Assembly (NCBI GenBank): GCA_950022295.1
Contig: OX465597.1
Location: 192,385,016-192,449,015 of the forward strand
DNA length: 64,000 nt
Origin: Bromus sterilis
Taxonomy: Eukaryota; Streptophyta; Magnoliopsida; Poales; Poaceae
Reading direction: 5' to 3'
Within the stretch, counting starts at the first letter, position 1. Each line of letters starts with the position of its first letter. Positions 10,541-20,901 of this stretch are shown piece by piece. The notes under the pieces are model-generated. The model worked only from the letters and a program-made list of their open reading frames with translations. It was not told the origin of the DNA and ran no database searches. The position numbers and the translations under genes are program-made.

Positions 10541-12201
10541 TGATGGTACTATTTCTCGCCCCCTCATTGGTTACCCAAAGTTGAAGGTTGAGATGTAGAC
10601 AACAGCAAGTTTCCCTTAGCGAAGATGCTAAGGTTTAAGTGTCGAACCAATAGGACTCCAACAACGATAAGTAGGTGGTTCGGCAAGTGATGCGCTGTTT
10701 GAAGATAATCACTTGCTTCTCCTGGACCTGCACACACAGCAAATAACTTTGCTTCTCAACGAGTACAGAGGAGTTGTCAATTCCTCCGACCTTGTTGTTT
10801 ACAAAGGATAAAACGCACGAGATAATAATGATAGTGATAGCAACAGAAAAGTAAATACTGAAAGTAAATTGATAGTGTAAACAGTGTTGGAAATATGGAC
10901 AAGGGTCCTATGATGTTCACTAGTAATGTCTCTCTCCCAAAACACGATAAAATAGCCATGCGAGGTAAACAAATTACAGCTGAGCAATTGGCAGGATTAT
11001 GTGCACAAACCAATGCTAACTATGCTATAAAGAAAGGAAAGGCTCAAAAGCATGGGCGGTACGCCAAGGCAAGTAGACCGAAATCCATCTGTATCTACCT
11101 AATAATCATCCACCTTGAGATATCTATCCAGAACATCTCGCTGGTATTAAGTTGTGAATCCTACCCAAAGTGTAAACTCAAAGCAACGGACAACTGCATT
11201 AAAGAACCTTGCATAAAGTAAACAATCCTTGCACCCACAAGTACAAGCACCGTTGTTTTCCCCCTTGTGGCAACAACACATCCCCTAGACTCATGTTTCT
11301 GTCACTCAAGCTAGTCATCAGGGGGCATGAACCCACAATCATGCATAACGCTCCCTCTTGGAGTCACACTCTACTACTTGGCCAAAGCAATAAACAGCAA
11401 TGGAGAACATGCAAGAATTACTCAAGAACATAAATATAAAAGAGGAGAATCAAATATATTACTCAAACACAATCGGAACATAATCTCATAATCCATCGGA
11501 TCCCAGCAAACTCAGCATAGCAACAGGAGAAATATTACATAAGTGCCTCGATCATGTAGGGAAGCTCACAAGGTCTAATCCATGAAGAACAAAGAGGGGA
11601 GGAGAACATCACATAGCTACTGATCATAGACCCATGGTCCAAGGTGGACTACTCACGGTTCATCCGGGAAGCATCCATGGTGGTGGAGAAGCTCCCGGAG
11701 GTAGTTCCTCCCTCCGGCAAGGTGCCGGGAAGAGGTCTTCTGGTGCTCCCGATCTTAGAAGCGCGACGGCGGCGGAACAGCGGAGAGATCGCGAAATAGG
11801 GTTCCCCTCACGGGGGTTTCTCGTCACGAGGAATATATAGGCAAAGGGAGGCAGACAGGGGGTCCACCAGGGGTCCAGGCGGCCCCCTGGCGCGGCCCCA
11901 CCCTGGGGCGCGCTGGGAGGGCGCCTGGGGCCCTGTGGGTCCCTCTTCCCCCCCCCCCCTCGGTGATTCCCGAAGCTTCTTCTACGCTGATTTTTTATTG
12001 GATTTTCCCGAATTTTAGGAGCACTTTTTATATGGGGGAAACTTGAAATAGAAAAACAGTAGAAAACAGGAACTGGCACTGGGTGCACTGAGTTAATAGG
12101 TTAGTCCAAATATGATCAAAAGTGTATGGAAGTTCATCAATATCATAGCAATATCACACAAAAGAGGCATGGAGCTAGCAGAAATTATAGATACGTTTTG
12201 G
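10541..12201 (-). repeat. 5' LTR of element II
   Basis: The LTR is about 1.66 kb and matches the LTRs of III (34928-36600) and V (53989-55616). It contains the GC-rich module (about 11870-11940) and a TATA box. Its outer end is short by about eight bases at the junction with VII. Confidence 0.85.
11831..11840 (-). promoter_or_regulatory. TATA box in LTR of element II
   Basis: On the minus strand ctatatattc is followed by ctcgtgacga. The arrangement of TATA, then cgtgacg, recurs in the LTRs of III, V and VI. Confidence 0.6.
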
Positions 12202-12476
12202 GCCTGTTAGGGGAAGGAGGGAGCTCCCCCTTGGGCCATAAACCAAGGGAGGTGCCCACACCCTCCTGACTGGCGCACCACCCCCCTAGTGGGATTAGTC
12301 CCACCTCGGGGAGGGGGGGAGGTTGCAAACCCTCCTTAACATGTATAAGGGTTCGAATGGTCATCAACTACCGCTTTTGGTGTTGCGACTTCCTTTTCTC
12401 CTTGTTATCACTTCACTTATTTCCCCTATGGTGGTTGCTCATTATATCGATACTTTATATTGGTAACTGATATAGG

Positions 12477-13927
12477 ATGAGGCGAGTTGAAGGCAGCAAC
12501 TCTGGTGGCGACGACACCCCTGTTCATCGATCCGCCAGGCAAGCTGGACTGTCACCAGAACCGATGCCACCTCATCCACCAAAAGCACCAACCACATAAC
12601 AGATCATGAGAATGTTTGAAGAGAAGAGAAATCAAGATCTTATGGAGCTACGGAGAAGCATGCAGACTATAGTGGGACATAATCAGAACATAGGATTCCG
12701 CTCCAAGTTATCCGATTTTCAGCGCACCCGACCACCGAGCTTTGACCAAGCAGCAGATGCCATTGAAGCTGATGAGTGGCTAAGGACCATTGAAAAGAAT
12801 TGGAGAATTCTCACTTTGATGAATCTGACAAGGTACCATTTGCTACTCATTACCTCGAAGGATACGCAGCTATTTGGTGGGACAATACCAAGGCAATATG
12901 GCGTCCAGAAGAAGATATCACCTTGTAAAAGTTCGACGAAAAGTTCTCCACCTATCACATACCTACCGGAGTATTGAAGGTCAAACAGAGGGAGTTCCTC
13001 GCTATTGTGCAAGGCAGCATGTCAGTAAGTGAGTACCTCAACAAGTTCAACCACCTCGCAAGATACTCGGTCCATGATGTGGCCATGGAAGAAAGGAAGA
13101 TAGATCGCTCCCTTGGAGGACTCAAATCCACTCTCCGTTGTCAACTCAGCATGTTGGACTTCCCGGACTTCCAGACTCTTGTCAACAAGGCGGTCTTAGC
13201 AGAACGTGAGTACAAGTCTGTCATTGAGCACAAGTTTGGGAATGACGTCCGCAAGCGCAAATATGAAGGTAAGAAACCCAACGATGGGCCATCCCTCCAG
13301 AAATCACACGTCTGGTAACCCGCTCAGCAGCCTTCTAAGACCGATTCCAAGCCTTCTTGGACTAATGGCAACGCTGCGACCAACAAGCCGGTAAACCAAG
13401 GGAAGCCTTTCATCACACCCGAAGTCAATGAAGATTGCATTCGCAATGGTACTTGTTTCACTTGCGGAAAGCCAGCGCACTATTCCACACAATGCCCCAC
13501 CAAGATGGGGAAACCATCACCACAAGTCAACAACATTGGGGGCCAGCCCAACTCAAACTATCGCCAGTCTTGTGTCAACCACGTCTCGGCCGAAGGAGCC
13601 CACGAGTCCCCCGACGTGTTCATCAGTATGTTCCCTATTAATAACATACTCGCAGTTATATTATTTGATTCCGGGGCAACCGACTCGTTCATTTCGCGGA
13701 GTTTTTCCACCCAAAACAATTTTCCCATCTCTCTTTTGGACAAAATGGTGGTGGTACAAACCCCTGGGGGCGTGCTCAAAGCAGACAGGATATGCAAAGA
13801 TCTGACAATAGAAATATATGAAGTGAAGTTTCCAGCCTCCCTTGTTCTGCCCTTGAACCCAAGGGGCTCGATGCAATTCTCGGAGTGTATTCATTATACT
13901 GGAAGTTTACCATGGACGTGCACCTAG
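12477..13927 (+). pseudogene. Element VII gag-protease, broken
   Basis: The frame starts at ATG 12477 (MRRVEG) and meets an in-frame stop at 12597. Gag sequence follows, with EADEWLRTIEKNW, a frameshift near 12830, then SVSEYLNKFNHLARYS and PDFQTLVNKAVLAEREY, typical of plant Gypsy gag. A CCHC zinc knuckle (CFTCGKPAHYSTQC) lies at about 13459-13500 and a protease active site (LFDSGATDSF) at about 13660-13690. The gag region has several frame changes. After about 13900 the expected protease remainder, reverse transcriptase, RNase H and integrase are missing. In the family the zinc knuckle binds genomic RNA and the protease matures gag. Confidence 0.8.
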
Positions 13928-14007
13928 CGTTTTCTTCTACGACAATCTCATTTCCACATAAGGGCAAAGGAAAAAATGAATCCAACGCCAAGATTGCATC
14001 CAAGCTA

Positions 14008-14021
14008 AACTTGGGGGCTAC
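14008..14021 (+). other. Polypurine tract of element VII
   Basis: aacttgggggctac lies directly before the LTR start (tgtcgggg). This is the usual place and composition for plus-strand priming in plant Gypsy elements. Confidence 0.7.
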
Positions 14022-14116
14022 TGTCGGGGGGATTACTCACAACTAAGACCCGGCCAGAAGAGAGCACCCAAAAGGAAGACTCAGCCGGAAGACATGTCAT
14101 ATTATGTAACCCGGTA

Positions 14117-14195
14117 ACATATGTCGACTAGTTACATAAGTCGGCTGGTTACATGAGTCGTCCGGTAACGTAAGTCGGCTGGTAACATGAGTCGT
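14117..14195. repeat. 17-bp minisatellite in LTR of VII
   Basis: About five units of a motif like acataagtcggctggtt, alternating with acatgagtcgtccggta. Confidence 0.75.
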
Positions 14196-14390
14196 CCTGA
14201 CGGAGACTCTCCTACATGAGTCGGCCAGATAGAAGACTCTCCTATACAGGAGTCGGCCAGACAGGAGACTCTCCTCTACAGGAGTCGACAGATAGGAGAC
14301 TCTCCTCTATAGAAGTCGGCCAGACAGGAGACTCTCCTCTACAGAAGTCGGCCAGACAGGAGACTCTCCTCTACAGGAGTCCACTTAACT
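14189..14390. repeat. 32-bp minisatellite in LTR of VII
   Basis: About six units built on gagtcggccagacagg followed by agactctcctctacag. Units four and five are identical. One unit is 31 bp. Confidence 0.9.
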
Positions 14391-14501
14391 TGGAATATTA
14401 CAAGACTTAGAGTAGTACTCGGATTGATATCCGACTTGTAATACAAGATGATACTAGTTTGTATCAGAGTAGGACTCTACATGTAAGCCTCCCCCTTCAA
14501 C

Positions 14502-14509
14502 CTATATAA
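14502..14509 (+). promoter_or_regulatory. TATA box in LTR of VII
   Basis: ctatataagg, preceded by a C-rich stretch and followed by gaggggtaggg, is a consensus-like TATA box. Confidence 0.65.
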
Positions 14510-14540
14510 GGAGGGGTAGGGCGCCCATAGAGGCCAAGAC

Positions 14541-14655
14541 CACCAGAGTAGGCTTTCTCCACCAGAGTAGGCTTTCGCCATGAGAGTAGGCTTTCTCCAT
14601 GAGAGTAGGCTTTCGCCAATGTAGGCTTCCGCCAAAGTAGGCTTTCGCCAAAGTA
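14541..14655. repeat. About 19-bp minisatellite in LTR of VII
   Basis: Six units built on agagtaggctttcgcca with small changes. They lie just downstream of the TATA box, so they would be part of the transcript. Confidence 0.85.
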
Positions 14656-14969
14656 CAACGGTAAGAGAGTCGGTGACTCCCTGTGAGCAAAGGAATAAGA
14701 CCTAGCCAAAAACATCATGTAGGGTCTTTACCGGACGATGTTTCCCAGGGCCTAAAGCTGTATAAAATCGTGTTTTATCTCTCTGTGATATTCTTCTTCC
14801 TCGTACACTCGTAGCCAAGGCCCCATAATCAAGTTCTCTTATGAGGATATCTGTCGTGACTTTCCCACGAGAGATATGCCGATAAATCACCCGATATGCC
14901 GATAAATAGCACGATTTACCCCTTACCTCTGGTCCACTGATCAGCTCCCGATAAGAGATATCCCCAACA

Positions 14970-16440
14970 TTGCTCTCAAGAGAGCTTGGAAAAGTTCTCA
15001 GACATATATATATACATATGAGTTATTCGAAGAGCTAATATACCACATTGAAGAAGTAGTGATAGTTTAAAATGGAAGTGATATAATTTCGTACACATTG
15101 AAGTAGTGTACATGACATTTGGAGTGCTATTCTCTCATCAATGTCGGGGATATCTCATGAAGGACTTATCAGTTGACCCAAGATAATGGGTGTAAACCAG
15201 ACGGTTAATGTACCGGCGTATTGGCAATCTATCGATCGATTTATTGATCGCGGTGAGACACCGATAAGAGATGATAAATCGACTGATGATTTTTCAAATG
15301 TCAGAAAATATCTTAAACATTGACTCTCATAAAGTGATTGTTAGTAATTGAGGTAATTGGGATGTAAAGACATCTACAGTTTTCCGAAACGGAATAATAT
15401 GTGTTTCCTACACAATAGATAACTAGGGTGTACATGACAGTGTAATGCTTCTCACATGTTGACAATGTTGAGCTAAATGAGATGTAACCACACTTGAGAA
15501 CTAGGGTGTACATGTAAATTAATGCTTGTCACATGGTGACAAGGTCGAGCTAAATGACTAGTAGATTGGAGAACTAGGGTGTACATGTCAGTGAAATGCT
15601 TCACAAGGTGACAAGGTTAAGTTAAATTAAATGAGATTGATGTAACAACATTAGAAAACTAGTGGAATTCTATAATTCAAAATGCGACTCTTGGTTGGTT
15701 GTAATTAATTAGTGATGTTACGTAACAATGGAGAACTACTGTATGCCGAAACACATGATATATTCTTAAAAGGTGACTATAGACATGTCAAACTTATGAA
15801 ATGACATTGAAATGATATATTCCTATTAGAAGATCGCTATATATTGAGAATAGAAATGAGATAATGTGAACACATGAGCAAGCACATGTGTGCAAAATAA
15901 TTGTAATTAATGTGTTCTATGCGCATTAGAAAACCAGTGTACATTATGAATGATTTTTTTATAGAAAATGTGACTCTAGATTGAGCCAAAATGAGTTTTG
16001 AACACTTGAGTTGGTGTGCAAAACGGTTATTAATTGACGTATTGCCTATACACATCGATCGGATAAAAGTAGTGAAAATGACGTTGGGAATAAGAATGAT
16101 ATTCTAACAAGGTGACTATTTACATTGAGGAACTACATAGATCGATGTAAACACACTAGCACGTGTGCGAAAAAATTATAATCAATTAATGTGTCGTGTA
16201 TACATCGGAGACTAGTGTACATTCCAATAACATTCTTAATCATAATGTGACTCTAGATTGAGCCAAAATAAGATGTGACCACATGAGTTGGTGTGCAAAA
16301 CATATATATATATATATAATATGTGTTGCCTACACATTGATGAACTATTGCGAATGACAGCATGGAATCTTGCGTCCCATCATGGAGAATCAAAACCTTT
16401 CCAAAGTCAATAGTCAATAAAACACATGATCTCAATAGCT
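14970..16440. repeat. Diverged tandem repeats, no gene seen
   Basis: AT-rich DNA with old repeats. A motif around aactagggtgtacatg recurs at about 15421, 15499 and 15573 and in weaker form later. A longer motif, gtgactctagattgagcc, recurs at about 15969 and 16248. A short (TA)n run lies at about 16302-16319. The repeats lie upstream of the spliced gene-like unit that starts near 16500. They could be subterminal repeats of an old DNA transposon; no terminal inverted repeat was found. Confidence 0.6.
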
Positions 16441-16499
16441 AGTACACCCGTGATAAACACAACTCTAACTGTTTTCGAACTAATTTTTTTTGGATTCTA

Positions 16500-16800
16500 T
16501 TTTCTTTACCTCACTTTTTTCCCACCAAAATTTTCCTTCCCCCACGCCAACGTTCACGCTCCCTCCATCCGCAATTTGCTTCCCTCAATTTTTTGGCACC
16601 GAAATCTCCCTTCCCTCCCTTCGCACTTTGCTGCCCTAAATTTTTTTGTTCCCACCAACTAATTTAAGCGAGCCGCCCATTCCCACCCCCTCCCGCACAC
16701 ACAACATATAAAACTAATCTCTGGTTCAAATAATTAACACATAACCTCAGTGGTTGTCCCCTGACATCCCTCTTCTTCCCCAGATCTAGTTCCCTTGGCG
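16500..16800 (+). promoter_or_regulatory. CT-rich leader of a spliced gene-like unit
   Basis: A pyrimidine-rich stretch (ccctcc and cttccc repeats) leads to the ATG at 16801. This composition is common in grass 5' untranslated regions. A TATA-like tataaaac near 16706 is weak. The transcript start is not determined. Confidence 0.4.
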
Positions 16801-16899
16801 ATGAAATGCATCCATACCCGACGTCTGGCTTGGCCGTCCATCTGCGAAGCGGCAAAGTCCGGATTATTCACCTCCCTGGTCCGAAACCTAATCCTAAAG
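16801..16899 (+). pseudogene. Putative exon 1 of interrupted gene-like unit
   Basis: The ATG at 16801 opens a 33-codon segment (MKCIHTRR start) that ends at a good 5' splice site (aaag then gtaacaac) in phase 0. The following intron contains the whole of element VI (17045-33444). The later exons at 33533-34739 lie on the same strand. I do not recognise the protein. The link between this exon and the downstream exons is inferred from strand, phase and flanking sequence, not shown. It could also be an exon of an old DNA transposon. Confidence 0.45.
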
Positions 16900-17039
16900 G
16901 TAACAACTCTACCCCTGTGCCGCCTCACACTACACCCTTTGTTCTTTCTCGGAAGGAATCAAATTGCATTTTTGCATGAGGATCCGTACCGCATATATGT
17001 AGGGTATGTCCTTTCTTATGAAATTACTCATACTAGCGC

Positions 17040-17044
17040 ATGTA
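17040..17044 (+). other. Left target-site duplication of element VI
   Basis: atgta lies directly before the LTR start. The partner at 33445-33449 is ttgta, so four of five bases match. Confidence 0.55.
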
Positions 17045-18441
17045 TGATACATCTCAAACGTATCTACTTTTCCAAATACTTTTGCTATTGTTCTGCCCTC
17101 ATTCTTGCATGATTTGGACGAAACTAACGCGGACTAACGCTGTTTTCAACAGAGCTGCCTGTATGGTTTTATTGTGCGCAGGAAAATGGATTTTAAGGTG
17201 TCTCAAAAAATTCCAGGTAAAATCACAGAAAATGAACGCACCCGAAGGGCCACTGTGCCAAAAGTGGGATCAGAGGGCAGCCAAGGGGCCCCAGGCGCCC
17301 CCTGGCGCGGCCAGGGATGGTGTCGCGGCCGCTGGCCGCCTGGTGGACTCCCCCCTCCTCTGGTTCCCTACCGAGGCTCCTATTTATTCCCGTGACGGAG
17401 AAATCCCGAAAGAGAAGTCGTTTTCCCAATTCGCGTGGCGGAGCCGGCGCCACCCTCTGTTCTTCTCCGGGAGGGCTAATCTGGAGGTTGTTCTGGCCTC
17501 CGGTGAGGGGAGATCATCGCCATCGTCATCATCATCACCACTCCATCCTCCCTCCATGACTTCTACATCCATGTGTGAGTAATTCCCTGTTGTAGGCAAA
17601 GGGGATGGTAGGGATTGGATGAGTTAGATCATGTAATAATTTATCGGATTGTTTGGGGCATGTTGCCTATCATCTAGATTGTTGTTTATCATCTCTTCTT
17701 CAACTTGTTGCTCTTAATGCTTGTCACTTTGGGCCCGAGTGCCATGATTTCAGATCTGAACCCTCTGTGTTTCCATGAATATATTTGTGTTCTTGATCCA
17801 CTATGAGTTTCATGCACCTGTTATAGTCCGGAACCGGCAATCCCAAAGGTGACAGCTTGGGACACCAAAGGGGATGGACTATATTTTGAGGATTCCATGT
17901 ATCCATTGATTGTTAATTCTTTGTTCCGGTGCTCTTTGACAAGAGCACCTTAATCACCATAAGTTCCTTTTGGCCCCGTTCGTAGCGGGATGGTAGGACA
18001 AAAGATGTTGTGCAAGTTCTTATTGCAAGCACATACAACTAGCTGTGGGGTACATGCCTGATGTTTGATTTATGCCTATATGATCATTGCTTTTCTATGT
18101 GCCTTGCCCCAAGTTAAATACAAGATTTGCCTTATCCATGCAGCGCCCAACCATCCATCTCCCTAGCCTATAGTGTTTTTAATTCTGTTGGTTATTAGTT
18201 GTTTACATTTGCTGATTTACTGTCGCTATTCCACCACCACTATTTCCGTTGCTATCATCACTTCCATATCGCAGTTACTACTAATATCTTGTTGCAAGTA
18301 AGTATATCTCAGGTGCGGTGGAAATTGACAACTCCACTGTTAAAGCTTGTGGATATTCTTTGGCTCCCCTTGAGTCGAATATAAATTGGGTTATTCTTAC
18401 CCACGAAGACTATCTCGATCCCCTGCAGTTCTGGGTTATCA
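17045..18441 (+). repeat. 5' LTR of element VI
   Basis: It begins tgatacatctcaaacgtatc and ends ttatca. The 3' LTR differs only by scattered substitutions and small gaps. It contains the GC-rich module (about 17275-17345) and a TATA box at 17381. Open frames here (for example 17040-17582) are chance frames in the LTR. Confidence 0.92.
17381..17388 (+). promoter_or_regulatory. TATA box in 5' LTR of VI
   Basis: cctatttattcccgtgacgg lies about 50 bp after the GC-rich module. The same string is in the 3' LTR at 32381 and, inverted, in the LTRs of III and V. Confidence 0.6.
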
Positions 18442-18452
18442 AGCCTGTTTTC

Positions 18453-18470
18453 TGGCGCCGTTGCCGGGGA
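18453..18470 (+). other. Primer-binding site of VI, tRNA-Asp, perfect match
   Basis: tggcgccgttgccgggga is the exact complement of the 3' end of plant tRNA-Asp. It starts eleven bases after the LTR. Confidence 0.92.
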
Positions 18471-18527
18471 ACATAGCTTTATTCACAAGTCTACTTGAAG
18501 TATTTTACCTGATGAAATTTATCCGCT

Positions 18528-20363
18528 ATGGGTAAGAAAGATGACCCCAAGGTCCCGATCTTACCATCCCGTACGAGAAAAGATACCGTTCTAAACACCA
18601 GTGCTACACTTGATTCACCTTCAGTTATGAGTAAGTTTGCTTCACCTCCACCGCATGATGCTTCTACTGAATCTTTTACTATGTCCGATACTTTTGATGA
18701 TGCTTCTACTAATCTTGATGATATTGGTTCACTTAGTCACGCTCTTGAGAAACAGATCGCTGCTGCAAAAAAAATCTGGAATTGAAATTCCCGATACTTG
18801 CTACCCTTTTGATGAAACTTACAATTATCCTGATTTGAGTAAACTCAAGTAAAGACTCCTTGATGATGATTATATTATACTTGATGATGATTTATGCAGG
18901 GAGCTAACATTGTTTGTCGACTCTAACCCTGATGCTATTAAGAAGCTCCTCGAAAAACACTCCCTGAGGAACAAGACCGTTCCTGATCCTAAATTTGCTA
19001 CGTCTCCTATATGCATCAATGATCCTGATTATAATTTCTCTGTTGATCTTTCACTTATATCTATGGTTGAAGTTCACCCCTTTTATGGCAGAGAAAATGA
19101 TGATGCTATTGCACACCTGACCAAACTCACTGAGTTGGGTGGCTTGTTTACTACAGATGAAAAGATACGAAACTTCTATGTTAGTAAGCTTATTCCTTTC
19201 TCTTTAAAGGGAGGTGCTAAAGCATGGTATGATGCACTACCATGTGGTTCCATTAGGATTCCTCAAGAGTTAGCTCACTCTTTTGTTGATAAGTACTTTC
19301 CTGCTCATATGCAACATGCTGCTTTATGAAGAATTTATAACTTTAAACAGTTGCAGGATGAGAACCTCCCTAAAGCTTGGGGGAGGTATTGCAGTCTGAT
19401 CCAGGCTAGACCGGGACATGGAGGCCCTAAGAATGAATTAATTGATATATTTTATGCTGGTCTAACTGATGAATCTAGATCCTATTTGGACAGTTGTGCT
19501 GGTTGTGTTTTCAGGAAAAGAACACCGGACGATGCAGAAGAATTAATGGGCAAGATTGCAGGGAATCACGAAGATTGTTCCGTCCCTGAACCACCTCCAC
19601 CACCAAAAAAAGGGGCATGCTTGTCCTAAGCCCCAAAGATATGCAAGAAGCGAAGAAGTCTATTAAATAGAAGGGTATTAAAACTGAAGACGTAAAGAAT
19701 CTACTCCCCATTGAGAAGTTGTGTGTGCCTACCACTCACCCTCCTATGCTAGAGGTACACTCTCTTTTAGATTTCAATGCAAGTGACATTCCTCATGGTA
19801 AGCCTCCTGATCAACGTTTAGATGAGCTTGATAATTTTATTATGAAGCAAAATCACTTTAATGAGAGGATACAAAGTCAGTTGCATGATAATTCCCTTTC
19901 TATCAAAAGCTTGCTTGATGTTCTAGGTAGAACAGTTAATGATGTTAAATGTCTTGTGAAGCATTTTCATATGGCTCAAATTCAGCTTGATCAAATTTCT
20001 AATGTGCAAAAATATTTGCTTCCTAATAATGCCAAACAGGATATACAGGCCTTCGGGATTAAAACCCGAGGAGGAACTAGCACTCAAGACCCTCTCTATC
20101 CGGAGGGGCATCCGAAGAGGATCGAGCAAGATTCTCAAATGCAGGAAGAAGAAATTGTTAGCTCTCCGAAGAAGAAGAAGAAGCACAAAGAAGCTGACAA
20201 TTCCAATGATCAAAATAGTATATCTACCTCCGATGCTGAGACTGAAGACGGTGTTGAACCGGAAAAGGATATTGAAAAGAATGATCCACCCGAAGTTCGA
20301 GAAGAAGAAGCACCCGATAAACGCAAGAAGACATGGGAAGGAAAGAGAACCATGGGTACATAA
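18528..20363 (+). pseudogene. Element VI gag, broken
   Basis: The frame starts at ATG 18528 (MGKKDDPK). A frameshift in the A-run near 18768-18776 is followed by stops near 18850 and 19327 and a break near 19627. Recognisable gag sequence includes HPFYGRENDDAIAHLTKL, KLIPFSLKGGAKAWYDALP and VDKYFPAHMQ, matching the Retrotrans_gag type. A long linker follows, with a Lys-run (SPKKKKKHKEAD) and an acidic tail. No CCHC knuckle is seen, as is usual in this lineage. The product would form the particle. All lesions are consistent with an inactive copy. Confidence 0.85.
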
Positions 20364-20433
20364 ACCCATGCACTTTCCAGGTAAGTCTCTCAAAACTATA
20401 GAAGAAGAGCATTAGAATAAGTTTTGTGAATGG

Positions 20434-20722
20434 ATGAAACCTCTTTTTCTTCAAATTCCTTTAAGTGATGCTATTAAGTTACCTCCCTATTCCAGATATA
20501 TGAAAGATATTGTTACTAATAAAAGAAAAGTTCCTAATGAAGCAATATCTACTATGCTTTCTAACTACTCTTTTAGTGGCAAGATTCCTGAGAAGCTTGG
20601 TGATTCAGGTATACCCACCATTCCTTGATCCATAAAGAATAATTATGTCAGGACTGCTCTATGTGATCTGGGAGCAGGAGTGAGGGTTATGCCTTTTTCT
20701 CTTTACAAGATACTTTGTTTAG
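20434..20722 (+). pseudogene. Element VI protease, first part
   Basis: It encodes EWMKPLFLQIPLSDAIKL, PPYSRYMKDIV and then, after a stop near 20628, the active-site region CDLGAGVRVMPFSLYK. The frame is cut by the LINE at 20723, whose left target duplication is 20710-20722. The rest of the domain is at 27816-28226. The D-L-G active site is the usual Athila-type variant of D-S/T-G. Confidence 0.8.
20710..20722 (+). other. Left target-site duplication of the LINE
   Basis: atactttgtttag is repeated exactly at 27803-27815 on the far side of the LINE. Both copies lie in the protease of element VI. Confidence 0.9.
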
Positions 20723-20901
20723 GAACAACTCTAGGGGCACATGTCAAGGGGGGTGATGTGGGGCGCTCTCCCACCCCCACGTCGCCACCTCTAAACCCTA
20801 GCCACCCCATCGTAGATCTTCGTTGATCGGGCCTCTTCATCAACTTTTGGCTCTGATCATCGTCTCCAGCATCTCCTCCTCTTTGCATTGGTAGCCATCT
20901 C

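Larger units (their letters stand above)
5717..12201 (-). mobile_element. Element II: gag-protease LTR element, 3' end lost
   Basis: Read on the minus strand, it has a 5' LTR (12201-10541), a tRNA-Asp primer-binding site, a broken gag-protease frame (10376-8344) and about 2.6 kb of noncoding sequence. The left part (5717 to about 8340) is collinear with 36955-39540 of element III. The 3' LTR is missing, because the sequence switches at about 5716 to element I in opposite orientation. The outer LTR edge at 12201 lacks roughly the last eight bases seen in element III (acgtatca). No polymerase is encoded. Confidence 0.8.
12202..14969 (+). mobile_element. Element VII: Gypsy remnant with gag-protease and 3' LTR
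   Basis: It runs through 275 bp of unassigned sequence, a decayed gag with zinc knuckle and protease (12477-13927), a polypurine tract (14008-14021) and a 948-bp 3' LTR with tgtcgggg and ccccaaca ends. A 5' LTR is not recognised, and the polymerase region is absent: the protease frame runs into the 3' noncoding end within about 80 bp. This is a 5'-truncated, internally deleted element. It abuts the shortened LTR end of element II. Confidence 0.75.
14022..14969 (+). repeat. 3' LTR of element VII (948 bp)
   Basis: It begins tgtcgggg and ends ccccaaca, an inverted terminal pair. It holds three minisatellites and a TATA box (14502-14509) followed by the start of a transcript-like leader. Confidence 0.8.

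Noticed and set aside
14970..16440. CRISPR-like or satellite array
   Set aside because: Unit spacing and sequence are too irregular for either, and the window is plant DNA.
17040..17582. 180-codon open frame over the LTR start of element VI
   Set aside because: It crosses the insertion boundary and runs into the LTR promoter and GC-rich module, so it cannot be one gene.
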